Source: Mesorhizobium temperatum
Lineage (GTDB): Bacteria > Pseudomonadota > Alphaproteobacteria > Rhizobiales > Rhizobiaceae
NCBI RefSeq assembly: GCF_002284575.1
Contig: NZ_NPKJ01000075.1
Coordinates: forward strand, 1 to 64,000
Length of the DNA: 64,000 nucleotides
Reading direction: 5' to 3'
Part shown: one piece after another, positions 1 through 8,415 of the stretch
Layout: each line of letters begins with the position of its first letter
Numbering within the stretch: position 1 is the stretch's first letter
Made by a program: the position numbers and the translations under genes
The notes under the pieces: generated by a model
Told to the model about the DNA's origin: nothing
Seen by the model: the letters and a program-made list of their open reading frames with translations, nothing else
The model's database searches: none

Positions 1-5
1 CGGCC

Positions 6-917
6 ATGAACGATCGCATTGTAACCGTTTTCGGCGGATCCGGCTTTCTCGGCCGCCGGGTCGTTCGGCATCTCTGCAAGCGCGGGTTTTCCGTTCGGAT
101 TGCATCAAGGCATCCGGATCGGGGGCACAGGCTGTTCGTTCTTGACGATCCGCAACTTCAATCGGTCGCGGCCAACATTCACGACGAGCGGTCGGTCGCC
201 GATGCCCTTGCCGGCGCTTTTGGTGTGGTAAATGCGGTCAGTCTTTACGTCGAGCACGGACAGGAGACGTTTCATTCCGTGCACGTCAAGTCTGCCCAAC
301 GGGTAGCAGCTCAAGCACACCTAGCCGGAACCGAACGGCTCGTTCACGTTTCAGGAATCGGCTCCGACGCTGCCTCGCCCTCGCTCTATATCCGCAAGCG
401 TGGCGAAGGCGAACTGGCGGTCCGGGCCGCGTTTGCAGACGCCACACTCATCCGCCCCGCAGTGATGTTCGGACCGGACGACGCGTTCCTCACCACCATC
501 CTCAAGCTGCTCGGCCGGCTTCCAATCTATCCGATGTTCGGCCGCGGCCTGACGAGATTGCAGCCGGCCTATGTGGAAGATGTGGCGGAGGCGATCGCAA
601 CGGCGCTGCAGGGTACGGAAACGCATGCGATCACATTCGAGTGCGGCGGCCCCCGCGTCTACACTTACGAGGAATTTCTCAGAGCCGTTGCGCACGAAGC
701 CGGTCTTAAGCCCAAACTGATTCCAATCCCATTTGCCGCTTGGCACGCGCTGGCTTGGTTCGCCGAAATGCTCCCGAGCCCGCCCGTCACTCGGAATCAA
801 GTGGAACTGATGCAGGTCGACAACGTGTCATCGCCGCAGATGCCGGGATTTGGAGAACTTGGAATTTCGCCGTACTCGGTCGAGGAAATGCTCCAGGAGA
901 TATTGTGGGATCACTGA
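6..917 (+). CDS. NAD(P)-binding oxidoreductase, complex I NDUFA9-like (atypical SDR)
   Basis: The 303-residue protein opens with a Rossmann-fold dinucleotide signature (VFGGSGFLGRRVV, residues 8-20) and keeps the atypical-SDR pattern of the NDUFA9 subgroup, including the later RPAVMFGPDDAFL segment. No transmembrane segment is evident, so it is probably cytosolic or loosely membrane-associated. NDUFA9-like proteins are linked to respiratory complex I in alphaproteobacteria, but many bacterial members are stand-alone and their substrates are unknown. The ATG lies six bases into the window, so upstream context is missing. A nuoD 3' relic lies about 1.1 kb downstream, which hints at, but does not prove, a former respiratory neighbourhood. 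Confidence 0.8.
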   Translation: MNDRIVTVFGGSGFLGRRVVRHLCKRGFSVRIASRHPDRGHRLFVLDDPQLQSVAANIHDERSVADALAGAFGVVNAVSLYVEHGQETFHSVHVKSAQRVAAQAHLAGTERLVHVSGIGSDAASPSLYIRKRGEGELAVRAAFADATLIRPAVMFGPDDAFLTTILKLLGRLPIYPMFGRGLTRLQPAYVEDVAEAIATALQGTETHAITFECGGPRVYTYEEFLRAVAHEAGLKPKLIPIPFAAWHALAWFAEMLPSPPVTRNQVELMQVDNVSSPQMPGFGELGISPYSVEEMLQEILWDH

Positions 918-941
918 TTAAAGAGCTTCTTCGGCTAGTGC

Positions 942-1040
942 GCTCCCGCCAAGGGGAACGACAAGGGCAAGGTCGAGGGCATGGTGAAGTATTCCCGCTC
1001 GAACTTCATGACGCCGATACCGGCGGCGGCGAGCGTCGAT
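942..1040 (+). pseudogene. IS21-family IstA transposase fragment
   Basis: The frame reads APAKGNDKGKVEGMVKYSRS and then NFMTPIPAAAS. This matches the IstA segment just after the DDE core (GNDKGKVE, then NFM-PIP). Only about 33 residues remain. There is no start codon, no remaining catalytic domain and no istB, so this is a dead remnant. The frame runs without a stop into a different transposase fragment, indicating a recombination junction near 1040. Confidence 0.65.
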
Positions 1041-1172
1041 GAGGCTTCGGTTTATCGTCTGCTCAAGGCGCACGACCTGATCAACAGTCCGGCCTTCATC
1101 GTCATGAAGGCTGCCAGCGAGTTCAAGGACAAGACGACGGCCCCCAACCAGCTATGGCAGACCGACTTCACC
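1041..1172 (+). pseudogene. IS3-like integrase-core (rve) transposase fragment
   Basis: In the same frame as the IstA remnant, the residues EASVYRLLKAHDLI and KTTAPNQLWQTDFT appear. The NQLWQTDFT motif contains the first catalytic aspartate of the rve/DDE core of IS3-like transposases. The similarity stops abruptly at 1172 and the following sequence is unrelated. Both ends are truncated. Confidence 0.65.
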
Positions 1173-1234
1173 GAAAGCTGGCTGGATCGCATTAAAGGCA
1201 ACCGCATGCAGCCACTGCAAGGAGAGGGTGCAAT

Positions 1235-1336
1235 TTTGCGCGAGGCGAGGGCGGACCGAGTGCGCTCCGATATTTGCCGCTGCTCCTTCTCCGCCAGAGC
1301 TGCGTACAGGTGCAGTATAAGTTCGTCCTGCACACG
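1235..1336 (-). pseudogene. Serine recombinase (resolvase) fragment
   Basis: The minus strand encodes HLYAALAEKEQRQISERT followed by RSALASRK. This is the helix after the catalytic domain of serine resolvase/invertase enzymes (consensus AALAE-ER--ISERT--AL-A-K). About 34 residues survive, without the catalytic serine or the DNA-binding domain. It is a third independent mobile-element relic within 400 bp, in the opposite orientation to the transposase fragments. Confidence 0.55.
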
Positions 1337-1436
1337 CGGCATTTCCAAGGATGCAGCCGACAGTTGCGGTTGGGTTCCGCAATCGTCGGAGCCGAAGCCC
1401 GACGGGTATCGACTATCCGCCGGGCGAGCCACCCTT

Positions 1437-1859
1437 TCAGTGGTGATGGGCGGAAACGCTCTTGACGTATTCGGACACCAGTTCCATCGGCGCCGACTGA
1501 CCGAGGTCGCCCACGCTGAGGATGCCGACCATCCGCATATTCTCGTTGATCACCGGCAACCTGCGGATTTTTAGTTCCTCCATGTGCTGCATGGCCTTGG
1601 CCAGATCGTCGTCTTCGCGACAGCAGTGAATGCCGGCAGTCATGACATCGCGCGCCGTCGCGGTACGGCTGTCGAAACCATCCTCCGCCAGTCCTTTGCA
1701 GACGATGTCGCGGTCGGTCACCATTCCGATCAACCGGTCGTTCTCTCCGATAGGAATCGAGCCAATATCCCGGGCTCGCATCATCTTCGCTAGTTCGGTG
1801 ACAGGGGTTTCGGGGCTGACCCAGTCGACACCCTTGTGCATTGCGTCTTTGACTTTCAT
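1437..1859 (-). CDS. Tandem CBS-domain protein
   Basis: The 140-residue protein is essentially two CBS motifs. Repeat 1 (about residues 8-60) contains DIGSIPIGENDRLIGMVTDRD. Repeat 2 (about 75-130) contains KIRRLPVINENMRMVGILSVGDL. CBS pairs bind adenosyl nucleotides and usually regulate partner proteins; stand-alone pairs like this are common in rhizobia and often stress-induced. A ribosome-binding site (GGGAG) precedes the ATG by about seven bases. The C terminus ends in three histidines. There is no obvious operon partner, and the partner and ligand are unknown. Confidence 0.9.
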   Translation of the reverse strand: MKVKDAMHKGVDWVSPETPVTELAKMMRARDIGSIPIGENDRLIGMVTDRDIVCKGLAEDGFDSRTATARDVMTAGIHCCREDDDLAKAMQHMEELKIRRLPVINENMRMVGILSVGDLGQSAPMELVSEYVKSVSAHHH

Positions 1860-2027
1860 CGCGGACTCCCTTGCTAGTTGCCCCGCCGCTGTGTTTCATC
1901 TTACCGCGGACGGGGTTTGGCTGCCAGAGGTCGTCGTCCAGACCCACTTTCTGGAAGCATGAGGAAGCGCGCCGACACTGAACTGGTGCTGAGCATCGAC
2001 GGGTACGCTGAGGGGCGCAGGATCCGA

Positions 2028-2144
2028 GCACTCTCCTTCGCCCATCTGCAAGCGATGGACTTCCTCTCCCGCGGTCATATGATCGCCGATGTCTCGGCGA
2101 TCATAGGCTCCCTCGACATCGTGTTCGGAGAGATCGACCGCTGA
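2028..2144 (+). pseudogene. nuoD: NuoD C-terminal fragment (complex I 49-kDa subunit)
   Basis: The 39 codons before the TGA at 2142-2144 read ALSFAHLQAMDFLSRGHM and then IADVSAIIGSLDIVFGEIDR. This is the conserved carboxy terminus of NADH-quinone oxidoreductase subunit D (consensus APSFAHLQ, then ADV-AIIGSLDIVFGEVDR). The reading frame extends upstream to about 1878 but stops resembling NuoD before about 2010. No nuoE or other subunit follows, so this is the residue of a deleted nuo cluster. Confidence 0.7.
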
Positions 2145-2547
2145 GCCGCATGTTCCGCAGCGTTTGTCAGTCACTAACGATGAGAGTCCTCTCTGATTTG
2201 GGGTTGTGAGGTCAAGCAGCTCCTGATCAGTTCCTGATAGCGGATCGTGTCGCCCCAGTGGGGCACTCGCTAGTGGATCAATATACTCAAGGCATAAATC
2301 TGATTTAAGAGCAAAGAGTTGTCGATTTTTCAAATTCAACAGGGGTATGCGTTTGGGGTGCATCCATTGTGACGGCTCGTGACAATCCCGAATGATCACG
2401 AGTAAATTTTCATGATAATTGATGATACCGCTGGTGATCGATTTGCGTGCCGATAGCAATGCGTCTCTCGCAGTAACAAGCACGGGCGAACGGCGTCGCC
2501 AGAGGACAAGCATATAGGGCCGGCCGGGCGCGAAAAAGTCCTCGGTC
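2145..2547. other. Intergenic stretch, no gene seen
   Basis: This stretch separates the nuoD relic from the convergent RraA gene. It is more AT-rich than its surroundings around 2270-2430. I found no protein, RNA or clear repeat in it; it probably holds further decayed sequence. Confidence 0.5.
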
Positions 2548-3219
2548 TCAAAGACGACCGAACTCGTTAAGCAACTCTTCAAGTGTTTTCCCTTGGGCGA
2601 CCCATTCGCGGGTCTTCTGTTCGCGCGCTGCCTGTTCGCGCGCGAGCTCCACGACCGTTTCGGCGCTGGATACCGGCACGACGGTCACGCCGATCGTGTC
2701 GGCGACCACGAAATCGCCGGGATTGATAGGTACGCCGCCGCATTGAATTGGCACGTTGATCGAGAGTTCATCCTTTCGGCCTGAATACATTGTGTGCGTG
2801 CCTCGCGCCGTGATGGCGCGGGTCCAGATCGGCCAGCCGATCGCCTCAAGCTCGTCGATATCGCGGCCGGAGCCATCGATGATCATGCCGCGAATGCCGC
2901 GGTTCCTTGCGAGCCCGCCCATCAGCCCGCCGCACACCGAGGTCTGCCGGTCGCCCCCCGCGTCGACGACGATGATGTCACCATCCCTGCCCATCTCGAT
3001 TGCCCTGAGCGGGTCAACGAGGTCTCCGGAAGAGAGCTGGACCGTGAGGGCCTGGCCGACGATTCTCGCCGGAAACGCCGGCTTGATCTCCGAATCCATC
3101 ACGCCTTGACGGTATTGAGCATCGGCAAACACGCATGAGGCGCTGTAGCATTTAGCGACCTCATCGAATTTTGCAAGCAGCGCCGGCTGCCGCTCGAAAT
3201 CGTTGAAAACCTTGAGCAT
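2548..3219 (-). CDS. RraA-family / 4-hydroxy-4-methyl-2-oxoglutarate-type aldolase
   Basis: The 223-residue protein has the RraA/HMG-aldolase fold signature: GDIIVVDAGGDRQTSVCGGL, a run of glycines, and IIDGSGRDIDEL carrying the Arg-Asp pair that positions the divalent metal and pyruvate enolate. Family members cleave 2-oxo-4-hydroxy acids to pyruvate plus an aldehyde or keto acid; some are non-enzymatic RNase E inhibitors. The genetic context (sugar importer, lactonase, 2-hydroxyacid dehydrogenase) favours the aldolase role. It is the last gene of a minus-strand operon, 13 bp after the dehydrogenase stop, with GGGAGG upstream of its ATG. The substrate is not identifiable. Confidence 0.8.
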   Translation of the reverse strand: MLKVFNDFERQPALLAKFDEVAKCYSASCVFADAQYRQGVMDSEIKPAFPARIVGQALTVQLSSGDLVDPLRAIEMGRDGDIIVVDAGGDRQTSVCGGLMGGLARNRGIRGMIIDGSGRDIDELEAIGWPIWTRAITARGTHTMYSGRKDELSINVPIQCGGVPINPGDFVVADTIGVTVVPVSSAETVVELAREQAAREQKTREWVAQGKTLEELLNEFGRL

Positions 3220-3232
3220 CGCATGACCTCCC

Positions 3233-4243
3233 TTATCTTCGAGCCGGCGTTCGCGTCAGCTCTACTGCGTTAACCGGGTTGAGCGGCATGCCGCCGGTCA
3301 GCACGCGCGCGACTTCAGACGCGGCGGTTTCGCGGGCAACCCGGATCGACTCTTCCGAATAGTACGCCGTGTGGGGCGTCACGATGACGTTGGCAAGCGA
3401 GAACAGCGGATTGCCGCTTGGGTTCCACTTGGCGAGCTTGGCCGGCTCCTCTTCAGGATCATCCAGGCCGGCGCCGGCGATGCGGCCTTCGGTCAGCGCC
3501 CGATAAAGCGCGCGGTTGTCGATAGTTGGACCGCGGCCGGTATTCACTATAATTGCCCCCTTCTTCACCTGGCGGAATTCCGTCGCGCCCAGGAAATGCC
3601 GGGTCTCGGGGGTTATCGGCACCTGCATCATCAGATAGTCGGAGTTTTGGAGAATCTCTGCCTTGCCGACGCGGCGCGCGCCTTTCGCCTCGGCGACGCC
3701 CTTCTTGATGTAAGGATCGTATGCAAGGATATCGACGCCGAAGCCTATGGCGCGCTCGGCAATCGCCTGGCCGATCTTGCCGAAGGAGACAATGCCCATC
3801 GTGCGTCCCTTCAACCGATGGATCGGTTGCCCGGTCTGCCAACGCCAGATCCCTTCATGGGTCGCGGCGTTGTATTGGAAAAGCTTGCGGGCGAGCGCGA
3901 GCCACAGCCCGATCGCATGGTCGGCGACTTCGTCGGTGCAATAGTCGCGGACATTGGTGACAAGAATGCCCTTGGCGGTCGCCGCGTCGACATCGACGAT
4001 GTCGACACCGATGCCGTAGCGGGCGATCACCCGGCAGCGCTGCATGCGTTCGATGGTCTTCGCGCCGATGCTGGCATACTGGTTCATCATCGCGTCGCAG
4101 TCGATCGCCTCGGCAGCCAGTTCCTCCTCCGACTTGGCCTGGAGCCCTACGACGCGCGCCCCGACTGCCTCCAGCACGGCCCGTTCGATATCCAGATTGC
4201 CGTAGTCGTAGTCGGTGATGACGACCTTGGGGTGTTCCGCCAT
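3233..4243 (-). CDS. D-2-hydroxyacid dehydrogenase (CtBP-like)
   Basis: From the chosen ATG (MAEHPKVVITDYDY) the protein has 336 residues. It contains the NAD-binding motif GIVSFGKIGQAIAER, the catalytic arginine segment VNTGRGPTID, an acidic DDPEEEP turn and the catalytic histidine in VTPHTAYYS. This is the complete Arg/Glu/His set of D-isomer-specific 2-hydroxyacid dehydrogenases, closest to the C-terminal-binding-protein branch. An upstream in-frame start at 4297 would overlap the VOC gene; GCAGGAGAG just before 4243 decides the start. It probably reduces or oxidises a 2-oxo/2-hydroxy acid formed in this sugar-acid pathway. Confidence 0.87.
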   Translation of the reverse strand: MAEHPKVVITDYDYGNLDIERAVLEAVGARVVGLQAKSEEELAAEAIDCDAMMNQYASIGAKTIERMQRCRVIARYGIGVDIVDVDAATAKGILVTNVRDYCTDEVADHAIGLWLALARKLFQYNAATHEGIWRWQTGQPIHRLKGRTMGIVSFGKIGQAIAERAIGFGVDILAYDPYIKKGVAEAKGARRVGKAEILQNSDYLMMQVPITPETRHFLGATEFRQVKKGAIIVNTGRGPTIDNRALYRALTEGRIAGAGLDDPEEEPAKLAKWNPSGNPLFSLANVIVTPHTAYYSEESIRVARETAASEVARVLTGGMPLNPVNAVELTRTPARR

Positions 4244-4262
4244 GCCGCGTCTCTCCTGCGCT

Positions 4263-4757
4263 TCAGACGTAGGCGCCGGCCGAATAAGTGAGCTCATAGG
4301 AGTGACTGTAGAGCTCGATGATATTGCCGAAGGGATCCTCGCAGTAGACCATGCGATAAGGTTTTTCGTCCGGATAGTAGTAGCGGACCTGGCTCATCCG
4401 CTGGCGGCCGCCGAGGGCCTCGATGCGCTTGACGCGCTCTTCGAGATGCTGGTCCTGCAGGCAGATGTGGAAGATGCCTGGACGCCAGTATTCGAAGGGC
4501 CGCTTCTCAGGGCGAGTTTTGGGGAACTCGAAGAGCTCGATGCCGATGCCGTCGCCGGTCGAGAGGTGAGCGATCCGGAAACTTCCCCAGCCGGCTCCGA
4601 AGACGTCGTCGCACATCTGGCCGATAGCGCTGTCGTCCTGGCTGACCTTGGTCGGCCCCATGATCACATAACAGTCGAAGGCCATCGAGTAGAACTCGAC
4701 TGCTCTTTCGAGGTCGGGCACGGTGATGCCGATGTGGGAAAAGGTTATGGCGGTCAT
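4263..4757 (-). CDS. VOC (glyoxalase/dioxygenase-fold) protein
   Basis: The 164-residue protein starts with the classic VOC opening SHIGITVPDLERAVEFY and has GIFHICLQ in the middle and YCEDPFGNIIELYS near the C terminus. These supply the expected His-His-Glu metal ligands. VOC proteins of this size include lactoylglutathione lyase-like isomerases, epimerases and dioxygenases, and the sequence alone does not choose among them. It overlaps the upstream permease stop by four bases, so it belongs to the sugar-import operon and probably acts on the imported compound or an intermediate. Confidence 0.85.
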   Translation of the reverse strand: MTAITFSHIGITVPDLERAVEFYSMAFDCYVIMGPTKVSQDDSAIGQMCDDVFGAGWGSFRIAHLSTGDGIGIELFEFPKTRPEKRPFEYWRPGIFHICLQDQHLEERVKRIEALGGRQRMSQVRYYYPDEKPYRMVYCEDPFGNIIELYSHSYELTYSAGAYV

Positions 4758-5752
4758 TGATCTACCTTTCCTTTTTGTCCTGGCAAGGTGAGCGGGCCGA
4801 CGATGAAGGCGAGTGCGCGACCGATCTCGCCGCGCCACATGTCGACGCCGACCGCGGTCACGATGATGGCGCCGATGATGACGTTCTGGGCCGACGTCGG
4901 CACGGCGTTGAGATTGAGCGCGTTCTGGACGATGACGATGGTAAGCGCGCCGATCACGGTGCTCACGATCTGGCCGCGACCGCCGGCGAGACTTGCGCCG
5001 CCGATCACTGCGGCGGCGATCGCCGAGAGCTCCATCCCAACGCCATAATTGGGCGAGCCGGAATTGAGCCGTGCGGTCATGAGCACGGCTCCGACCGCCG
5101 CCATCGCACCGGCAATGACGAAGGCAAGGAAGCGCGTGCGGGCGACATTGAGCCCGGAGAGCGCCGCGGCCTGCGGGTTGCCGCCGACCGCGTAGATCGT
5201 GCGGCCGAAGGCGGTGTAGCGCATGACGAAGAAGGCGAGTGCGTAAAGGCCGACGACGTAGAAGAGCGGCAGCGGCACCCCGAGAAGAGAGCCGTAGAAG
5301 ATCGGCTCGAGCTTCGGGTGCACGGAGAATACCGGCGAGCCGTTGTTGAACATGAAGGCGATGCCGCGGAACGCCGAGAGCGCCGCGAGCGTGGTGATGA
5401 ACGACGGGATACGAAGGTAGGCGGTGAGGACGCCGTTCACGGCGCCAAGGAGCACGCCGATCAGGAGGACGAGCAGAATCGCGAACGGCAGCGGCACGTC
5501 CCCGAATTTGATCGCCATGGCGAAAACCATAGTCATCAATGCGATGGCCGAGCCGGGGGAAAGGTCGATGCCGCCGGTGAAGATCACGATGGTCGAGCCG
5601 ATCGCAACGATTGCGACGATGCTCACCTGCAGAATTAGGTTGGACAGATTGCCGACATCGAGAAAGCGGTTGGTGGTGAGCGCGACGACGACAGCCACCA
5701 GGAGAAGGGCAGCAAGCGGACCGACGATCTGGTTGCTCACCAAACGCTTCAT
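4754..5752 (-). CDS. Ribose-type ABC transporter permease (RbsC family)
   Basis: This 332-residue, very hydrophobic protein has about eight to ten membrane spans. It contains the RbsC-family segments IVIFTGGIDLSPGSAIAL and AAAVIGGASLAGGRGQIV. It would form the homodimeric inner-membrane channel of a CUT2 importer for a monosaccharide or polyol. Its start overlaps the ATPase stop by four bases and its stop overlaps the VOC start, so expression is translationally coupled. Nothing in the permease reveals the substrate. Confidence 0.92.
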   Translation of the reverse strand: MKRLVSNQIVGPLAALLLVAVVVALTTNRFLDVGNLSNLILQVSIVAIVAIGSTIVIFTGGIDLSPGSAIALMTMVFAMAIKFGDVPLPFAILLVLLIGVLLGAVNGVLTAYLRIPSFITTLAALSAFRGIAFMFNNGSPVFSVHPKLEPIFYGSLLGVPLPLFYVVGLYALAFFVMRYTAFGRTIYAVGGNPQAAALSGLNVARTRFLAFVIAGAMAAVGAVLMTARLNSGSPNYGVGMELSAIAAAVIGGASLAGGRGQIVSTVIGALTIVIVQNALNLNAVPTSAQNVIIGAIIVTAVGVDMWRGEIGRALAFIVGPLTLPGQKGKVDQ

Positions 5753-7251
5753 GCGGCAAGCTCCTCCCGGTCGGCGGAGGCCTTGATCAGGTCGGCCTTG
5801 TCGAGGCTCCGGGCATCGCGGATTGCGACGATCCTTCCGCGGCTTACAATGCCGATCCGGTCGCTCATCGCGAGCAGCTCGTCATAGTCGGAGCTGATCA
5901 GGATGACGCCCTTGCCGGCGGCGGTAAGCTCGTTGATGAGCTGATACACGGCGATCTTGGCCCCGACATCGATACCTTGGGTCGGCTCGTCGAGAACGAA
6001 AAGCTCGGCCTCCGCGAACAGCCACCGGGCAATCACGATCTTCTGCTGGTTGCCGCCGGAAAGCTCGCCGACCAGCGCCGTCCCGGCAGTCGGCGTGATT
6101 CTGAGGCTCTGGATCAGGCCGTGGGCAAGGCGTCGTTCGCGGGCGTGGTCGAGCATGGCTCCGTGCGTGATCCGGCCGAGCCCGGCGATCGAGATGTTCT
6201 CGTGCCCGCTGAAATTGAAGAAGAGCCCGTCGGATTTTCGATTCTCCGGCACAAGCGCGATCCCGGCGGCGATCGCGTCGCGCGAGGACAGAAGCTTGAG
6301 CGATTTGCCGCGGAGCCGGATTTCGCCTTGCCGAAGCACATCGACCCCGAACAGGGCGCGGGCGATTTCGGTGCGGCCGGAGCCGAGCACGCCGCCAAGG
6401 CCGAAGACCTCGCCGCGGCCAACCGTAAAGCTGGCGCCGGCGACGCGGTTGCTCGTGTGGATGGAGCGCACGTCGAGGAGGGCGTCACCCGTGGCATTCG
6501 CCGCCTTGGGAAAGTGTTCGTCGACGCGGCCGACCATCTTACGGACAATGGCCCTGATCTCGACCGGCGTTTCCGCTGCGTTCGATACCACGCGCCCATC
6601 CTTGAGGATCGTTGCTTCGTCGACGAGTTCGACGACCTCGTCTAGGCGATGCGAGATGTATAGGATGATCCTGCCATCGTCCCTGAGGCGCAGGAGAAGG
6701 CGATGAAGCTCGGCGATCTCGTCGGGGCCGAGGGCGGTGGTCGGCTCGTCGAGAATGATCATCGAGGCGTTGGCCGCGATCGCTTTGGCGATCTCCACGA
6801 GTTGCTGGCCGGCGGTTGAGAGTTCGCCCACGATCGCGTCCGGGTCGATCGCGACGTGGATGCGGCCAAGCACGCGCCGGGCTCCCTCGCGCATTGCCGG
6901 CCAGTCTATCCGCCATCGGTTTCGCGGAAGCCGGCCGAGATAGATGTTCTCCGCGACCGATAGCGTTTGGACGAGCGAGAACTCCTGAAAGACCGTGGCG
7001 ATCCCTGCGCGCCGCGCGGCGATCGGGTCGGAAAGCACGACCGGCCGGCGCGCACACAGGATCTCGCCCGAATCGGGCTGATGCACCCCGCACAGCACCT
7101 TGACAAGCGTGGACTTGCCGCAGCCATTCTCGCCGAGCAGGCCGTGAATCCGCCCGGCAACGAGGCTGAGCGATACGGAATCGTTCGCCACAACGCCGGG
7201 GAAACGCTTGGTCACGTTCCTCAGCTCCCAGACGGGAACGCTCTCTTCCAT
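5749..7251 (-). CDS. Ribose-type ABC transporter ATPase (RbsA family, two NBDs)
   Basis: The 500-residue protein has the tandem ATPase layout of CUT2 importers. The N-terminal half has a canonical Walker A (GENGCGKST), signature STAGQQLVEIAKA and Walker B MIILDEPTTAL. The C-terminal half has a degenerate Walker A (GVLGSGRTE), signature LSGGNQQK and LFVLDEPTQGID. A degenerate second site is normal for RbsA-type proteins. GGAG precedes the ATG by about five bases. The 84-bp gap to the binding-protein gene upstream is the largest in this operon. Confidence 0.93.
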   Translation of the reverse strand: MEESVPVWELRNVTKRFPGVVANDSVSLSLVAGRIHGLLGENGCGKSTLVKVLCGVHQPDSGEILCARRPVVLSDPIAARRAGIATVFQEFSLVQTLSVAENIYLGRLPRNRWRIDWPAMREGARRVLGRIHVAIDPDAIVGELSTAGQQLVEIAKAIAANASMIILDEPTTALGPDEIAELHRLLLRLRDDGRIILYISHRLDEVVELVDEATILKDGRVVSNAAETPVEIRAIVRKMVGRVDEHFPKAANATGDALLDVRSIHTSNRVAGASFTVGRGEVFGLGGVLGSGRTEIARALFGVDVLRQGEIRLRGKSLKLLSSRDAIAAGIALVPENRKSDGLFFNFSGHENISIAGLGRITHGAMLDHARERRLAHGLIQSLRITPTAGTALVGELSGGNQQKIVIARWLFAEAELFVLDEPTQGIDVGAKIAVYQLINELTAAGKGVILISSDYDELLAMSDRIGIVSRGRIVAIRDARSLDKADLIKASADREELAA

Positions 7252-7335
7252 AGCTCTCCACGCGATCCTTGCTTTGCCCGACCGGGTGGTCCGGCCGAGC
7301 GAGGGAAGGTGCTGCTTAAGGAACGTGAGTTCCTC

Positions 7336-8385
7336 TCAATACTGTATCGACGGCTTCGGATAGAGCTTGTCGGCCGCCTGCAGAACCGGCAGCACATTGG
7401 CCTTGTCGACAATCGTTGTCGGCGTTTCGACAAAGCCTCCTGCAAATTTGCCGTCGAGCACGTCGATCGCGACCTGCAACGCAATCTGGCCCATGACGAA
7501 TGGTGTCGTGTTGACAGTCGCGGTGACCGTGCCTTTGTTGATCTCCTCGAGAGCGGCGGTGTCGCCATCATTGCCAAGCAGCATCAGGTCGTTTCGACCG
7601 AGCGACTTAGCGGCGAGTTGGGCACCCATGATCATGTAGTCGTTCGCGGCAAAGATGACGTCGACGTCCGGATGACCCTGGAGCAGGTCCATGCCGGCGG
7701 TGTTGCCACCCTCAACATTCCAGCCGCCGGGAATGCTCGCAACAATATCCACATTCGGCTTGCCCTTAACGGCGTCGAGGAAGCCGCCGACGCGCTCTGT
7801 CGAATGATAGCCGGGCTGGCCTTCGATGACCGCGGCTTTGACCGATTTATCGCCGAGCCTCTCAAGGAGGTATTCGCCGATCTTATGCGTGCCTTTGCGT
7901 TGCGAATAGCCGACCACGGCATGGACCGGGGTCGGAAAGTTGGCGATGTCGGAGTTGACGATGACGACGGAGATGCCTTTGTCGACGGCCTGCTTGACGA
8001 GCGGAGCGGCGGCCGCCTCGTCATGGGTCGACAGGACGATGGCGTCGACGCCCTGGGTGATCACGTCCTGGATCATGCCCATCTGGCCGTTGATGTCGGC
8101 GCCGCTTTGCGGGGCGAGCATGAAGGTCTCAACATTGCCCTTCTCGGCCGCTGCGGCTTTGAGGCCCTCGCCGATGGCGATGTAGTAGTTGAACTCGGTC
8201 GCCGGCGGCATGTAGGCGATGCGGATCTTGTCCTTGCCGGCGCCCTTGGTGATCGGCGCCTGTGCGCCCGGTTGAAGCGGTTGCGGTGCGGCGTAGTCGA
8301 TGGCGAGGGCAATACCGGTTGCCGTGAGTACTACGACCGCGCTTGTCGCTGCTATCGCGATCAACGATCGAAAGCTGAAGCTCAT
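7336..8385 (-). CDS. Ribose-type periplasmic sugar-binding protein
   Basis: The 349-residue protein begins with a Sec signal (MSFSFRSLIAIAATSAVVVL, cleaved around residues 28-30). A type I periplasmic binding fold follows, with IRIAYMPPATEFNYYIAIGEG, GVDAIVLSTHDEAAAAPLV and DVIFAANDYMIMGA segments. It delivers the ligand to the adjacent RbsA/RbsC pair. It is transcribed after the SMP-30 gene, 30 bp downstream of it, with GGGAGGAAAGAC before the ATG. Nearest family roles are ribose, xylose, erythritol or rhamnose binding, which are not distinguishable here. Confidence 0.9.
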   Translation of the reverse strand: MSFSFRSLIAIAATSAVVVLTATGIALAIDYAAPQPLQPGAQAPITKGAGKDKIRIAYMPPATEFNYYIAIGEGLKAAAAEKGNVETFMLAPQSGADINGQMGMIQDVITQGVDAIVLSTHDEAAAAPLVKQAVDKGISVVIVNSDIANFPTPVHAVVGYSQRKGTHKIGEYLLERLGDKSVKAAVIEGQPGYHSTERVGGFLDAVKGKPNVDIVASIPGGWNVEGGNTAGMDLLQGHPDVDVIFAANDYMIMGAQLAAKSLGRNDLMLLGNDGDTAALEEINKGTVTATVNTTPFVMGQIALQVAIDVLDGKFAGGFVETPTTIVDKANVLPVLQAADKLYPKPSIQY

Positions 8386-8415
8386 GTCTTTCCTCCCTTG
8401 GACGCTTGACGGGTT

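Noticed and set aside
4263..5759. A 498-codon frame spanning permease and VOC genes
   Set aside because: Only its last 164 codons match a family (VOC). The upstream part is an alternative frame of the permease gene.
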